Below, in pieces: positions 15,561-23,716 of a DNA stretch of 29,648 nucleotides (positions within the stretch are counted from its first letter, which is position 1; each line of letters opens with the position of its first letter). The DNA lies in NCBI RefSeq assembly GCF_938045205.1, contig NZ_CALIMY010000102.1, forward strand, positions 1 to 29,648, written 5' to 3'. A model generated the notes under the pieces. The model had not been told where the DNA came from and did no database searches. It worked only from the letters and a program-made list of their open reading frames with translations. A program made the translations under genes and the position numbers. The stretch comes from an uncultured Campylobacter sp. (GTDB lineage: Bacteria > Campylobacterota > Campylobacteria > Campylobacterales > Campylobacteraceae).

Positions 15561-16799
15561 TTATGCAGTTAAATTTTGTTTTACAAGTATCGGCTTAGAG
15601 ACGCCGTCTACGACCTCTTTGGATATGATGACGTCATAGCCCTTAAGCTCAGGCAGATCAAACATAATATCGATCATAATCTCCTCGATTATGCTACGAA
15701 GTCCGCGTGCGCCGGTTTTGCGCTTGATCGCAAGGCTCGCAACCTCCCTTAGCGCGTCGTCGTCAAATTTTAAATTTGCGCCGTCTATCGCAAAGAGCTT
15801 TTGATATTGCTTTAAGATCGCGTTTTTCGGCTCGGTTAAAATTCTAACCATCGCCTTTTCGTCGATCTCATTTAGCGTAGCCACTACGTGCAAGCGCCCG
15901 ATGAGCTCGGGAATTATGCCGTAATGCACCAAATCGTCGGCCTCGACCATATTTAGCAAATTTAAGCTCTCTTTCTTGCTGCGCTTGGTTTGGTTAAACC
16001 CGAGCACGTTCTGCCCGATGCGGCGGTTGATGATCTCGTTTAGCCCGTCGAACGCACCGCCGCAGACGAACAAAATATTGGTCGTATCGATTTGGATGAA
16101 ATCCTGATTTGGATGCTTGCGGCCGCCCTTCGGCGGGATATTTACGACGCTTCCTTCGATGATCTTAAGCAGCGCTTGTTGTACACCTTCGCCGCTTACG
16201 TCGCGCGTGATGCTGCGGTTTTCGCTCATTCGCGCGATCTTATCGATCTCATCTACGAATACGATACCGCGCTGTGCCTTTTCTACATCGCCGTCCGCAG
16301 CCTGTAAAAGGCGGGTGAGGATATTTTCTACGTCCTCGCCGACGTAGCCCGCTTCCGTTAGGCTCGTAGCGTCGCTAATGGCGATCGGCACGTCCAAAAA
16401 TCGCGCCAAGGTCTGTGCCATAAGCGTCTTACCGCTGCCGGTAGGTCCGATAAGCAAGATATTTGATTTTGAAATTTCGGTATCGTCGCCTTTCGCGTCG
16501 GTCTGCCTGAAAATTCTTTTATAGTGGTTGTAAACGCCGACGCTAAAAATTTTCTTAGCACGTTCCTGGCCGATGACGTAGCGGTTTAGAACCTCCATCA
16601 GCGCCTTTGGCTTGATAGCCTCGAAATCGATCTCTTTATTTTGATTTTGTACCGCCTCATTTTGGCCCTCGCTGCCGTGGATAGCGGCGTATGCCATATC
16701 GATACAATAGCTGCAGATAGCCGCCGTACCGTCATCGTTAGGATAGATACGACGCCCGTCCGCGCCCGTCTCACCGCAAAAACTGCACTTATTTGCCAT
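15561..16799 (-). CDS. clpX: ATP-dependent Clp protease ATP-binding subunit ClpX
   Basis: A 412-residue AAA+ unfoldase that feeds substrates to ClpP. The N-terminal zinc-binding dimerisation domain has C5/C8 and C29/C32. The Walker A motif GPTGSGKT lies at about 118–125, Walker B is IVFVDEIDKI, and the pore loop GYVGEDV is present. The ClpP-docking loop, IGF in E. coli, reads IGQNVLGF here, as I recall for other Epsilonproteobacteria. The start shares one base with the lpxA stop (TAATG) and AAAGG lies within the lpxA end. clpP is not in the window; the location inside an envelope operon is conserved in Campylobacter. Confidence 0.96.
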   Translation of the reverse strand: MANKCSFCGETGADGRRIYPNDDGTAAICSYCIDMAYAAIHGSEGQNEAVQNQNKEIDFEAIKPKALMEVLNRYVIGQERAKKIFSVGVYNHYKRIFRQTDAKGDDTEISKSNILLIGPTGSGKTLMAQTLARFLDVPIAISDATSLTEAGYVGEDVENILTRLLQAADGDVEKAQRGIVFVDEIDKIARMSENRSITRDVSGEGVQQALLKIIEGSVVNIPPKGGRKHPNQDFIQIDTTNILFVCGGAFDGLNEIINRRIGQNVLGFNQTKRSKKESLNLLNMVEADDLVHYGIIPELIGRLHVVATLNEIDEKAMVRILTEPKNAILKQYQKLFAIDGANLKFDDDALREVASLAIKRKTGARGLRSIIEEIMIDIMFDLPELKGYDVIISKEVVDGVSKPILVKQNLTA

Positions 16800-17590
16800 T
16801 AAATTTTACCTTTATCTAGCGGAATTCCGCGTTTTGTGTTGATTATAAACTCGCACATCTTTCGCACGTTTTGATCGCTCGTTTCGTTTAATAAAATTTG
16901 CGCCTGCTCCTTTAAGCCCTTGCCTTGGTTGAATAAAAATTTATACGCCCGATTTATCGTCTCGACCGTCTCTTTATCGAAGCGGCGGCGGATGCCCGTT
17001 AAATTTAGCCCGCGAATATAGGCGCGATTTCCCTCGGCTAGGCAAAACGGCACCACGTCCTGACTAAGCGCGCTAGCCCCTGCGATCATGCAGCTCTCGC
17101 CGATTTGGACGAACTGATGCACGGGGGTAAGCCCGCCGATAACGGCATAATCGCCCATTGCGACGTGGCCTGCGAGCGTAGCGTTGTTGGCTAGGATTAT
17201 GTTGCTTCCCAGCACGCAATCGTGCGCGATGTGGCAATACGCCATCATAAATAGATTATCGCCGATGCGCGTAAATCCGTCGCCCTTATGCGAGCCCGAG
17301 CTAATCGTGCAAAACTCGTGAATCGTAGCGTTTTTGCCGATGACTAACCCTGTACGCTCGCCCTCTTCAAAACTCATATCCTGCGGAATTTCGCCCACGA
17401 TCGCGTATGAAAAAATTTTAGAGCCCTCGCCGATTTGCGTATCGCCGATGATACGCGCACCCTGCTTGATCGTGCAGCCGTCGCCGATTTTAGCCTGCGC
17501 GCTTATGAAAGCATACGGCTCGATCACAACCTCGGCTCCGATCTGCGCGCCGTCCTCGATGATCGCCGTGTGGTGAACTTTAGCCATCAT
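16799..17590 (-). CDS. lpxA: UDP-N-acetylglucosamine acyltransferase LpxA
   Basis: A 263-residue cytoplasmic trimer that transfers a 3-hydroxyacyl chain from ACP to UDP-GlcNAc, the first step of lipid A synthesis. Left-handed beta-helix hexapeptide repeats run through about residues 1–190 (for example IGAEVVIEPYAFISAQAKIG). The catalytic histidine region is MAYCHIAHDCVLGSN, and the C-terminal helical part contains LTGIRRRFDKETVETINRAY. The length is that of the E. coli enzyme. Two adjacent ATGs (17590 and 17587) could serve; the first overlaps the fabZ stop as ATGA. Sharing an operon with fabZ is the common arrangement and couples fatty-acid and lipid A production. Confidence 0.96.
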   Translation of the reverse strand: MMAKVHHTAIIEDGAQIGAEVVIEPYAFISAQAKIGDGCTIKQGARIIGDTQIGEGSKIFSYAIVGEIPQDMSFEEGERTGLVIGKNATIHEFCTISSGSHKGDGFTRIGDNLFMMAYCHIAHDCVLGSNIILANNATLAGHVAMGDYAVIGGLTPVHQFVQIGESCMIAGASALSQDVVPFCLAEGNRAYIRGLNLTGIRRRFDKETVETINRAYKFLFNQGKGLKEQAQILLNETSDQNVRKMCEFIINTKRGIPLDKGKI

Positions 17591-18036
17591 TTATCCATTA
17601 TCATCGCTTGAAGTTCCGCCTGCGCGGCCAATTTGGCGCCGTCGTTGATGTAGGCTTCGCCCTTTAGCACCCAGATGCGTCCGCGGTGTTTGATTACGCT
17701 GATGCGATACTCAAGCTTGTCGCCGGGGCGGACCGGGTTTCTAAATTTAGCGTTGTCGATACTCATAAAATATACGACCTTGTCGCTTAGATCGACGCCC
17801 TCTTTCTCCATGCTCTTAAACGCCAGCACGCCGCCTGCCTGCGCTAAGCCCTCGATAATCATTACGCCCGGATAGATCGGGTGCCCCGGGAAGTGACCCT
17901 GAAAGATCTGCTCGTTGTAGGTTACGTTTTTATAGGCCTTGATGCTTTCGCCTATGCTGAGCTCTTCGACGCGATCTATCAGCAAAAACGGGAAGCGATG
18001 AGGTAGGATGGAGAGGATTTCGTTTATATCTATCAT
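17587..18036 (-). CDS. fabZ: 3-hydroxyacyl-[ACP] dehydratase FabZ
   Basis: A 149-residue hot-dog-fold dehydratase of type II fatty-acid elongation. The active-site helix region FQGHFPGHPIYPGVMIIEGLAQAGG holds catalytic H48 and E62, and the LPHRFPFLLIDRV opening (about 11–23) is the family hallmark. AAAGG stands before the ATG at 18036. It consumes the same 3-hydroxyacyl-ACP that LpxA uses, so their coupled translation (fabZ stop within the lpxA ATGA) is functionally sensible. Confidence 0.96.
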   Translation of the reverse strand: MIDINEILSILPHRFPFLLIDRVEELSIGESIKAYKNVTYNEQIFQGHFPGHPIYPGVMIIEGLAQAGGVLAFKSMEKEGVDLSDKVVYFMSIDNAKFRNPVRPGDKLEYRISVIKHRGRIWVLKGEAYINDGAKLAAQAELQAMIMDK

Positions 18037-18069
18037 TTATCTGCCTTTTTTAGAAATTTTAGAATCTTA

Positions 18070-19203
18070 TCAAATTCTTACTAAAATTTCCCTAACGTCT
18101 AAAAATATGCGCGAGAGCCCGTAAATTTGAACTTTGGCAGCTCTTATCTCGTCCGTGACGATGATCGGCGAGAGCGAGCCCGCAGCGCACAGGGCGGCGC
18201 GAGTTTTATTTTGGCGCGCGAGGCTCGGCGGGTTTTTTAGCATTTCGGATACGCTTTTGAAATTTGATCTTGAAATTTCGTTAAATTTCGCCAGGTTTAA
18301 AATTTTAATCTCGCCTTTGTCGCTGCAAAAAATTTCGCACTCGCGCTCTATGCTAAGCTTCACGTTTTCGCGCGTAAAATGCGAGCCAAATAGCACAAAC
18401 GAGGGCACTACACGCCCGTCAAATTTAATCCATGCGCGCAGCAGGCGGTAGTTTAAAAACCGATCGCGCAGCACGCTAAATTTAACCCCTTTTCTTTCGA
18501 GCGAGCAAAGCTTTTTGTAAAATTTCAACTTCTCCTCTACCGAAGCGGGCAGGATTTGCCGATCGATAGACGACATTAGCTCGTAAATTTCGGCGCCTTG
18601 GGCTAAATTTCGCCTCAAATCCGCCGTCAGACTTCCGCCCGAATTTCGCTCGGCCCTTCGCTGATCATTCCGCTGCGCCGCAAGCGCGTAGATACAGCCG
18701 CAGTAGTTTTGATGATAGAGCGCATCTTTTTTCGCGAGCGCAAACTGCTCGTTCGTGCCGCCGTTTTTGCGAAAATCGGGCGCGATAAACTCCAGTCCGC
18801 AGCGCTCGCAAATGCGCTGCAACGAGGCGCAAAGTTGAGAGTGCGATTTTTTGGGACTCATCAGAAGAGTCGTAGTGATTTTGCCCTCGCCTAGGCTTAG
18901 TGCAAGCTCGGCCGTTTTTTGCATGCGAAAATCAAAACAAAACTCGCAGCGCGCGCCCTTTTCTGGCTCGTTTTCAAGCCCGCACGCACCCTGTAGCCAG
19001 CCCTGCAAATCATACTCGCCCGGAATAAATTTAATCCCCAAATTTTCGCAAACCCGCTTTGAGTCCTGCATTCTAAGAACGTATTCGCCGTAAGGGTGTA
19101 TGTTTGGATCGTAGAAATAGCCTATTAGCGGCTCTTGCGCGAGCTCTTTTAAGCGACGCAAAAAATAATCGCAATCGACCGAGCAGCAGATGTGAACCAG
19201 CAA
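18070..19203 (-). CDS. queH: Epoxyqueuosine reductase QueH with C-terminal extension
   Basis: A 377-residue protein whose first about 190 residues are the QueH (formerly DUF208) epoxyqueuosine reductase, the last step of queuosine formation in tRNA anticodons. Iron–sulfur ligands are visible as the C6/C7 pair in VHICCSVDC, C86/C89 in RCEFC and C168/C170 in YCGC; YDPNIHPYGEY (31–41) and MSPKKSH are family blocks. The remaining about 190 residues are a basic helical extension, found in Campylobacter relatives, of unknown purpose. The start is a TTG at 19203, supported by AAAGGG seven bases upstream and by the conserved LVHICC beginning directly. It heads the envelope operon, 33 bases before fabZ. 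Confidence 0.88.
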   Translation of the reverse strand: MLVHICCSVDCDYFLRRLKELAQEPLIGYFYDPNIHPYGEYVLRMQDSKRVCENLGIKFIPGEYDLQGWLQGACGLENEPEKGARCEFCFDFRMQKTAELALSLGEGKITTTLLMSPKKSHSQLCASLQRICERCGLEFIAPDFRKNGGTNEQFALAKKDALYHQNYCGCIYALAAQRNDQRRAERNSGGSLTADLRRNLAQGAEIYELMSSIDRQILPASVEEKLKFYKKLCSLERKGVKFSVLRDRFLNYRLLRAWIKFDGRVVPSFVLFGSHFTRENVKLSIERECEIFCSDKGEIKILNLAKFNEISRSNFKSVSEMLKNPPSLARQNKTRAALCAAGSLSPIIVTDEIRAAKVQIYGLSRIFLDVREILVRI

Positions 19204-19232
19204 ATTTTAACCCTTTGCACGAAATTTTTGGA

Positions 19233-19238
19233 TATAAT
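19233..19238 (+). promoter_or_regulatory. -10 box for the DUF748 gene
   Basis: TATAAT within GATATAATTTTA fits the Campylobacter-type extended -10 element, about 31 bases before the chosen ATG at 19269. A convincing -35 box is not seen, which is usual for Campylobacter sigma-70 promoters. The 65-base region also has to hold the promoter of the divergent queH operon. Confidence 0.5.
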
Positions 19239-19268
19239 TTTACGCTATCAAAATTAATGAGCGGAAAA

Positions 19269-22200
19269 ATGAAAAATTTTTTTATAAAACACTGGCGTAA
19301 GTTTGCTTTCGGCGTAGGTGGATTTGCGCTGTTTTACGTGCTTGCGGGCTTTTTCGGCGTGCCGCTTTTTATCGAAAAGGCGCTGCCTAAAATTTTAGAG
19401 GGCAGAGCAAACTTTAGCGTGCAGGACGCTAAATTTAACCCCTTTACCTACGAGCTAAACGTCACAAAGCCGGAGCTTAGCACCTTTAAGCCGCTGTTTA
19501 GCGCCGATGAGATAAATTTAAAAATCGGTTTTTCGAAGCTTTTTAAAAAGACTCTCGCGGTAGAAATTTTACATCTTAAATCCCCTAAATTTCACGTTGA
19601 GCGCGAACAAAACGGCACCTTCAATTTTGAGCCGCTACTTTCGGAGCAAAAGAGCGAAAACAAGGATGAAAACTCCAGCTTCAACGTCACGCTGAATAAT
19701 TTTAAGATCGAGCGCGGCTCTCTGGGCTACGTCGATAACTCCCTAAAAAGGCCGTTTTCGCTCATCTCGACCGAGCTAAATTATGAGATCAACGGACTAA
19801 ATTTAAAGGACGAAACGATCGGCGAGCACGATTTAAGCGCCGTTTCGCGTACATACGACGCGCTAAGCTTCGATGGAGCCATCGACCTGGCGCCTCTTCG
19901 TCTGCACGGCAAGGTAGGTATCTCGCGGCTGAAAATCGATCCGTTTTGGCTATCGTACCTCGATCCTAGCGGCGTGCGGTTTAAAAACGGCTTCCTTTCC
20001 GCCGAGCTGAATTACCGATTGAGCCTCGATGAAAATATAAAATTTGCGCTTGAAAACTCAAAACTCGAGCTGCAAAGCCTAGAAATTTTGCAAGATCAAA
20101 ATTTAATTTCGCTAGGCTCGCTGAAAATTCCGAGCTTTGAGCTAAATACGGACGTTTCGGATGAAATTTCAGGCAAAGTGATGATTCCGCAAGTACTAGT
20201 TTCGGGCGCAAAATACGATATGAACGAAACTAAAATTTCCACGGGCTTTGAGGGCGCGCGGGTCGCGGATTTTGCGCTGGATTTTAATAAAACGGGGGCA
20301 AACTTGCGGCTAAACTCCGCCGTAAAAAGCGTAGATCTAACCCGCTCAAGCTTTGCAAACCCGCAAATTTCGGTCGTCTCAAACGATACTAAAATCACGG
20401 GAAATTTTTTAAAATTTAACGCCGAAGGTAACGATACAGCCCTTCATACGGGTTTTGGCGCCTTTAGTATCGCGGATACGCAGATTACGCTAGCGCGCAG
20501 CGATAAAATTTCACTCGCCGCAACCGAGCTGGGCGCGTTTAGCTACGACAAAGAGGGCATGCAAAACGGCGCAAGTCTGAAGTTTGCTAAAATTTCAAAC
20601 TCCAAAATCGCAAATAAAAACGGAATTTTTAGCGGATTTGAAAGCTTCGGCGTACATGAGGTTAAATTTAACGTCGCGGATCTCAATCTGGACGTGGATA
20701 AAATTTTACTAAACGAGCCGTTTTTCAACTCGGAAGTGGGCGCCAATGGCGCGAAAAGCATAAACGATCTGGCGATTTTAAGCGCGATCTCTAAAAATCC
20801 TGCGAGCCCCAAAAAAACGGCGAGCGCGGGCGATACAAACCCGGCGGATGTAAACTCTACGGCAAGCGGCGCAAATTCGGATTCTAAAAAGCCCGCCAAA
20901 AGCCCCGCTTTAAAATTTAAGATCGGCGAGGCCTCCGTAACCGGCGCAAAGGCTAAGATCGGCGAGAGCTTTATCGTTAAAAACAACGTGCACGAGATCA
21001 AGGATTTCAGCGCCACGCTAAGCGGGCTAAGCTCGAATTTCGCCGAGCCTTTCGGTATCAAAGCAAGCCTTATCACGGGCGAGATCACCGCTAACGCGGA
21101 CGGCAAGGCTAGTATCGCGCCGCTTAACGTGGGCGCGAACTTTAGCTTAAAGGCGCCGAACTTGAGCGTTTTTAACAAATATATGGCAGAATTTATCGCG
21201 GGCTCCATCGCGGGCGAGCTCGCTACGCAAGGGCAGCTGAAGCTTTCAAACACATTCTCGCTCGAAGCAAAGCTATCGGGCAAGGGCTTGGCGTTAAGCT
21301 CGGGCAGGGATAAAATTTTCTCCCTTGCGTCGCTGAATGTCGCGCAAATCGCGCTGAGCCCAAACTCTCTCGCATTAAATAAGATCGCTCTTGGCTCACC
21401 TGCGGCAAATATCTCGCTAAATAAAGACAGGCGTTTAAATTTAACTTCGCTAATAAAGCCCGCCTCGCAGGCAAAGCAGGCCGTAAAGCCCGCCGAAGCT
21501 GCGCCTAGCAGATCCGCAAAAAGCAAGGCAAGCTTTGCGTGGAGCGTAAAAAATATCTCGCTTAGCGGCGGAAGTTTAAATTTCACCGATGAGAGTCTAG
21601 CAACACCCTTTAAACTGCGCATCAGCGATATGAAAGCAAGCATCAGCGAGATCAGTCCGAAGCGGGCGGCGGATATCAAGCTTAGCTCGCTCGTAAGCGG
21701 AAGCGGGCTAGCGAGCATCACGGCGCGCGCCTACCTTCTGGATTTTAAACGCAAAAGCGATATAAACGTCGTTTTAAAGGAGATTCCGCTTGTGCCCGCA
21801 TCGCCCTATACCGCCAAATATATCGGCAACGAAATCGCGGGCGGCAAGTTAAATTTAAAACTTGCCTACAAAATCGACGATGGCAAGCTAAACGCAAGCA
21901 ATGATCTAAATTTAGACCGCTTCGAGCTTGGCAAAGAGGTGCAGAGCAAGGATGCGCTGAGCCTTCCGATCGGTCTAGTCGTATCAATCCTAAAAGACAG
22001 CGACGATCAGATCGATATTAGCCTGCCTCTAAGCGGCACGCTGAGCGATCCGAAATTTAGCTACGGCGCGCTGGTTTGGGGCGCGGTCAAAAAGCTGCTC
22101 TCTGACATCGTGTTAAGCCCGTTTAGATTTATGGGAAAGATCGCGGGCGTAGATACGAAAGAGCTCGAAAGTATCGATTTTGAGGCGGCAAGCAGTGAAA

Positions 22201-22631
22201 TTTTAATCAGCGAAAACTCTAAAATAGATGATTTAGCCAAGGTCGCAAAAGCCAAGCCTGAACTTAAGATCATCCTAAACTCCGCGTATAACGAAAAGCT
22301 CGATACTCACGAGTTTAAAAGGCGCTCGCTGCAAAATACCCTCACGCTGATGTCCAATAAACAAGGTCTCTCCACGGATGAAGCCATAGCGGCGCTTAAG
22401 GTCAAATACGGCATCAAAGCTAGCGGCGATGAGGCGATGGAGGAGCTGATAAGCGCGCAGAAATTTACCCGCTCCCGTCTTGATGAGTTAGCCCTTGCCA
22501 GAGCGGCCGCCGTGCAATCGGCACTCGTGCAGCGCGGCGTAAGCGCATCTCGCATAGAGATCAAAAAACCGAGCGAAGCGGAGCTTAAACAAAACAGCTT
22601 TATCCCGCTAAACCTGGGTCTTGAAAAATAG
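19269..22631 (+). CDS. Giant AsmA-like envelope protein (DUF748)
   Basis: A 1120-residue protein of the DUF748 family, related to AsmA, TamB and YhdP, thought to form long beta-groove structures that span the periplasm and carry phospholipid between membranes. One N-terminal transmembrane anchor (about 12–32, FAFGVGGFALFYVLAGFFGV) is followed by repetitive beta-rich sequence over roughly 900 residues. Two low-complexity Ala/Ser/Pro/Lys linkers interrupt it, at about residues 513–550 and 732–756. A charged helical C-terminus (last 120 residues, with LARAAAVQSALVQRGVSASR) has an OmpA-like flavour. The ATG at 19269 is chosen for GCGGA just upstream and because the membrane anchor starts there; an ATG at 19257 lacks a site. 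It precedes dapB by 50 bases. Confidence 0.82.
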   Translation: MKNFFIKHWRKFAFGVGGFALFYVLAGFFGVPLFIEKALPKILEGRANFSVQDAKFNPFTYELNVTKPELSTFKPLFSADEINLKIGFSKLFKKTLAVEILHLKSPKFHVEREQNGTFNFEPLLSEQKSENKDENSSFNVTLNNFKIERGSLGYVDNSLKRPFSLISTELNYEINGLNLKDETIGEHDLSAVSRTYDALSFDGAIDLAPLRLHGKVGISRLKIDPFWLSYLDPSGVRFKNGFLSAELNYRLSLDENIKFALENSKLELQSLEILQDQNLISLGSLKIPSFELNTDVSDEISGKVMIPQVLVSGAKYDMNETKISTGFEGARVADFALDFNKTGANLRLNSAVKSVDLTRSSFANPQISVVSNDTKITGNFLKFNAEGNDTALHTGFGAFSIADTQITLARSDKISLAATELGAFSYDKEGMQNGASLKFAKISNSKIANKNGIFSGFESFGVHEVKFNVADLNLDVDKILLNEPFFNSEVGANGAKSINDLAILSAISKNPASPKKTASAGDTNPADVNSTASGANSDSKKPAKSPALKFKIGEASVTGAKAKIGESFIVKNNVHEIKDFSATLSGLSSNFAEPFGIKASLITGEITANADGKASIAPLNVGANFSLKAPNLSVFNKYMAEFIAGSIAGELATQGQLKLSNTFSLEAKLSGKGLALSSGRDKIFSLASLNVAQIALSPNSLALNKIALGSPAANISLNKDRRLNLTSLIKPASQAKQAVKPAEAAPSRSAKSKASFAWSVKNISLSGGSLNFTDESLATPFKLRISDMKASISEISPKRAADIKLSSLVSGSGLASITARAYLLDFKRKSDINVVLKEIPLVPASPYTAKYIGNEIAGGKLNLKLAYKIDDGKLNASNDLNLDRFELGKEVQSKDALSLPIGLVVSILKDSDDQIDISLPLSGTLSDPKFSYGALVWGAVKKLLSDIVLSPFRFMGKIAGVDTKELESIDFEAASSEILISENSKIDDLAKVAKAKPELKIILNSAYNEKLDTHEFKRRSLQNTLTLMSNKQGLSTDEAIAALKVKYGIKASGDEAMEELISAQKFTRSRLDELALARAAAVQSALVQRGVSASRIEIKKPSEAELKQNSFIPLNLGLEK

Positions 22632-22681
22632 CGTAAGCAAAATTTGGCTATACTAAGCGGACTAAATTTAAAGGAGCGGCG

Positions 22682-23443
22682 ATGATAAATATAGGAATTC
22701 ACGGCGGAAGCGGCAGAATGGGCACGATGATCTACGAATGCCTGAAAAATTTCGATCAGGCGCGAGCAAGCGTGATCTACACGGTCGCGCCGCTTGATTA
22801 TACGCCGAGCTGCGCCGTAGTAAGCAGCTACGACGAGCTTTTTAGCGGCTGTGACGTCGTGATAGACTTCACGATCCGAGACGGCGCGATAAGCTTAATG
22901 AAATTTGCGCTTTCGCATCCAAAGCCGCTTTGTATCGGCACGACGGCTCTGGGCGAAGAGGGCGAGCGGCTACTGCGCGAGTGCAGCGCAAAGATGCCCG
23001 TACTACACGCTACAAATATGAGCCTGGGCGTCGCGGTGCTAAACAAGCTCGTAGCGCTTGCCAGCAGGAGCCTGCGCGATTTTGACTGCGAAATTTTAGA
23101 GATGCACCACCGCCACAAAAAAGACGCCCCGAGCGGCACGGCGATGAGCCTTGCGGAAAGCGCCGCGCGCGCGCGCGAGCTAAACTTAAAAGACGTGCGC
23201 GTAAGCGGTCGCGACGGGCTCATCGGCGAGCGCGGCAAGGACGAGATCGCCGTGATGTCGCTGCGCGGCGGCGATATAGTCGGGCGCCACACCGTGGGAT
23301 TTTACGGCGAGGGCGAGTTCATCGAGCTAAATCATACGGCAACTTCGCGCGCGACCTTTGCCAGAGGCGCGATAAAGGCCGCAGTTTGGCTAGCGCCCCA
23401 AAATAGCGGGCTTTACGGTATCGACGACTGCTTAGGAATCTAG
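22682..23443 (+). CDS. dapB: 4-hydroxy-tetrahydrodipicolinate reductase
   Basis: A 253-residue NAD(P)H-dependent reductase of the lysine and diaminopimelate pathway, supplying meso-DAP for peptidoglycan. The nucleotide-binding motif GIHGGSGRMG (5–14) and the substrate/catalytic segment EMHHRHKKDAPSGTAM are intact, and VSLRGGDIVGRHTV is the usual C-terminal-domain block. AAAGGAGC before the ATG at 22682 is a strong ribosome-binding site. It is adjacent to purF in C. jejuni too, where they are directly neighbouring; here a degenerate gene sits between them. Confidence 0.96.
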   Translation: MINIGIHGGSGRMGTMIYECLKNFDQARASVIYTVAPLDYTPSCAVVSSYDELFSGCDVVIDFTIRDGAISLMKFALSHPKPLCIGTTALGEEGERLLRECSAKMPVLHATNMSLGVAVLNKLVALASRSLRDFDCEILEMHHRHKKDAPSGTAMSLAESAARARELNLKDVRVSGRDGLIGERGKDEIAVMSLRGGDIVGRHTVGFYGEGEFIELNHTATSRATFARGAIKAAVWLAPQNSGLYGIDDCLGI

Positions 23444-23472
23444 GCCTTTGCGGCTAAATTTAAGAGGAAAAG

Positions 23473-23705
23473 ATGCCAATCAAAGATGAAATTTTAAATT
23501 TTCTGCGCGAGCTAAAGCCCGAGCTTGAAAGCTTTGGAATTTACAAAGTCGGACTATTCGGTAGCTACGCCACAGGCGGAGAGAATATCGCCGAGACGTT
23601 TAAAATTTCAGCCGATCTATTTGATGAGGCGCCGGCAACATGCCGGACGGCAAGCCGTCAATGATAAAACAAAATATAGATAAATTTCTAAAAAATAAAA
23701 TTTAA
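23473..23705 (+). pseudogene. Remnant of a MNT-type nucleotidyltransferase
   Basis: A 63-codon ORF (stop at 23662–23664) with a good AAGAGGA site begins like a minimal nucleotidyltransferase (MntA/HEPN-MNT antitoxin class): a helical start, then KVGLFGSYATGGENI at about 25–39, the GSxxxG signature. The catalytic DxD that should follow within about ten residues is missing; the frame instead passes quickly to ISADLFDEAP and ends. In a second frame just after it, SMIKQNIDKFLKNKI (to the TAA at 23703–23705) looks like the C-terminal helix of the same family. So an internal deletion plus a frame change seem to have broken it. No HEPN toxin partner is present. The two hairpins at 23632–23659 lie exactly at the break. 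Confidence 0.6.
23632..23659. repeat. Tandem palindromes inside the nucleotidyltransferase remnant
   Basis: CCGGCA (23632–23637) pairs with TGCCGG (23641–23646) around ACA, and immediately GACGGC (23646–23651) pairs with GCCGTC (23654–23659) around AA. The G+C-rich 28-base block contrasts with AT-rich flanks and falls where the reading frame is lost. There is no following T-run, so it is not an obvious terminator between dapB and purF. Confidence 0.5.
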
Positions 23706-23716
23706 GAGGTTAGAAA

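Noticed and set aside
20543..21721. 392-codon open frame antisense to the DUF748 gene
   Set aside because: It is composed of Leu, Ser, Ala and Phe in a repetitive way, has no domain or ribosome-binding site, and mirrors the codon bias of the real gene on the plus strand.
23632..23659. Palindromes as a terminator between dapB and purF
   Set aside because: No T-run follows the stems and the AT-rich flank continues directly to the purF ribosome-binding site, so read-through in the operon is more likely.
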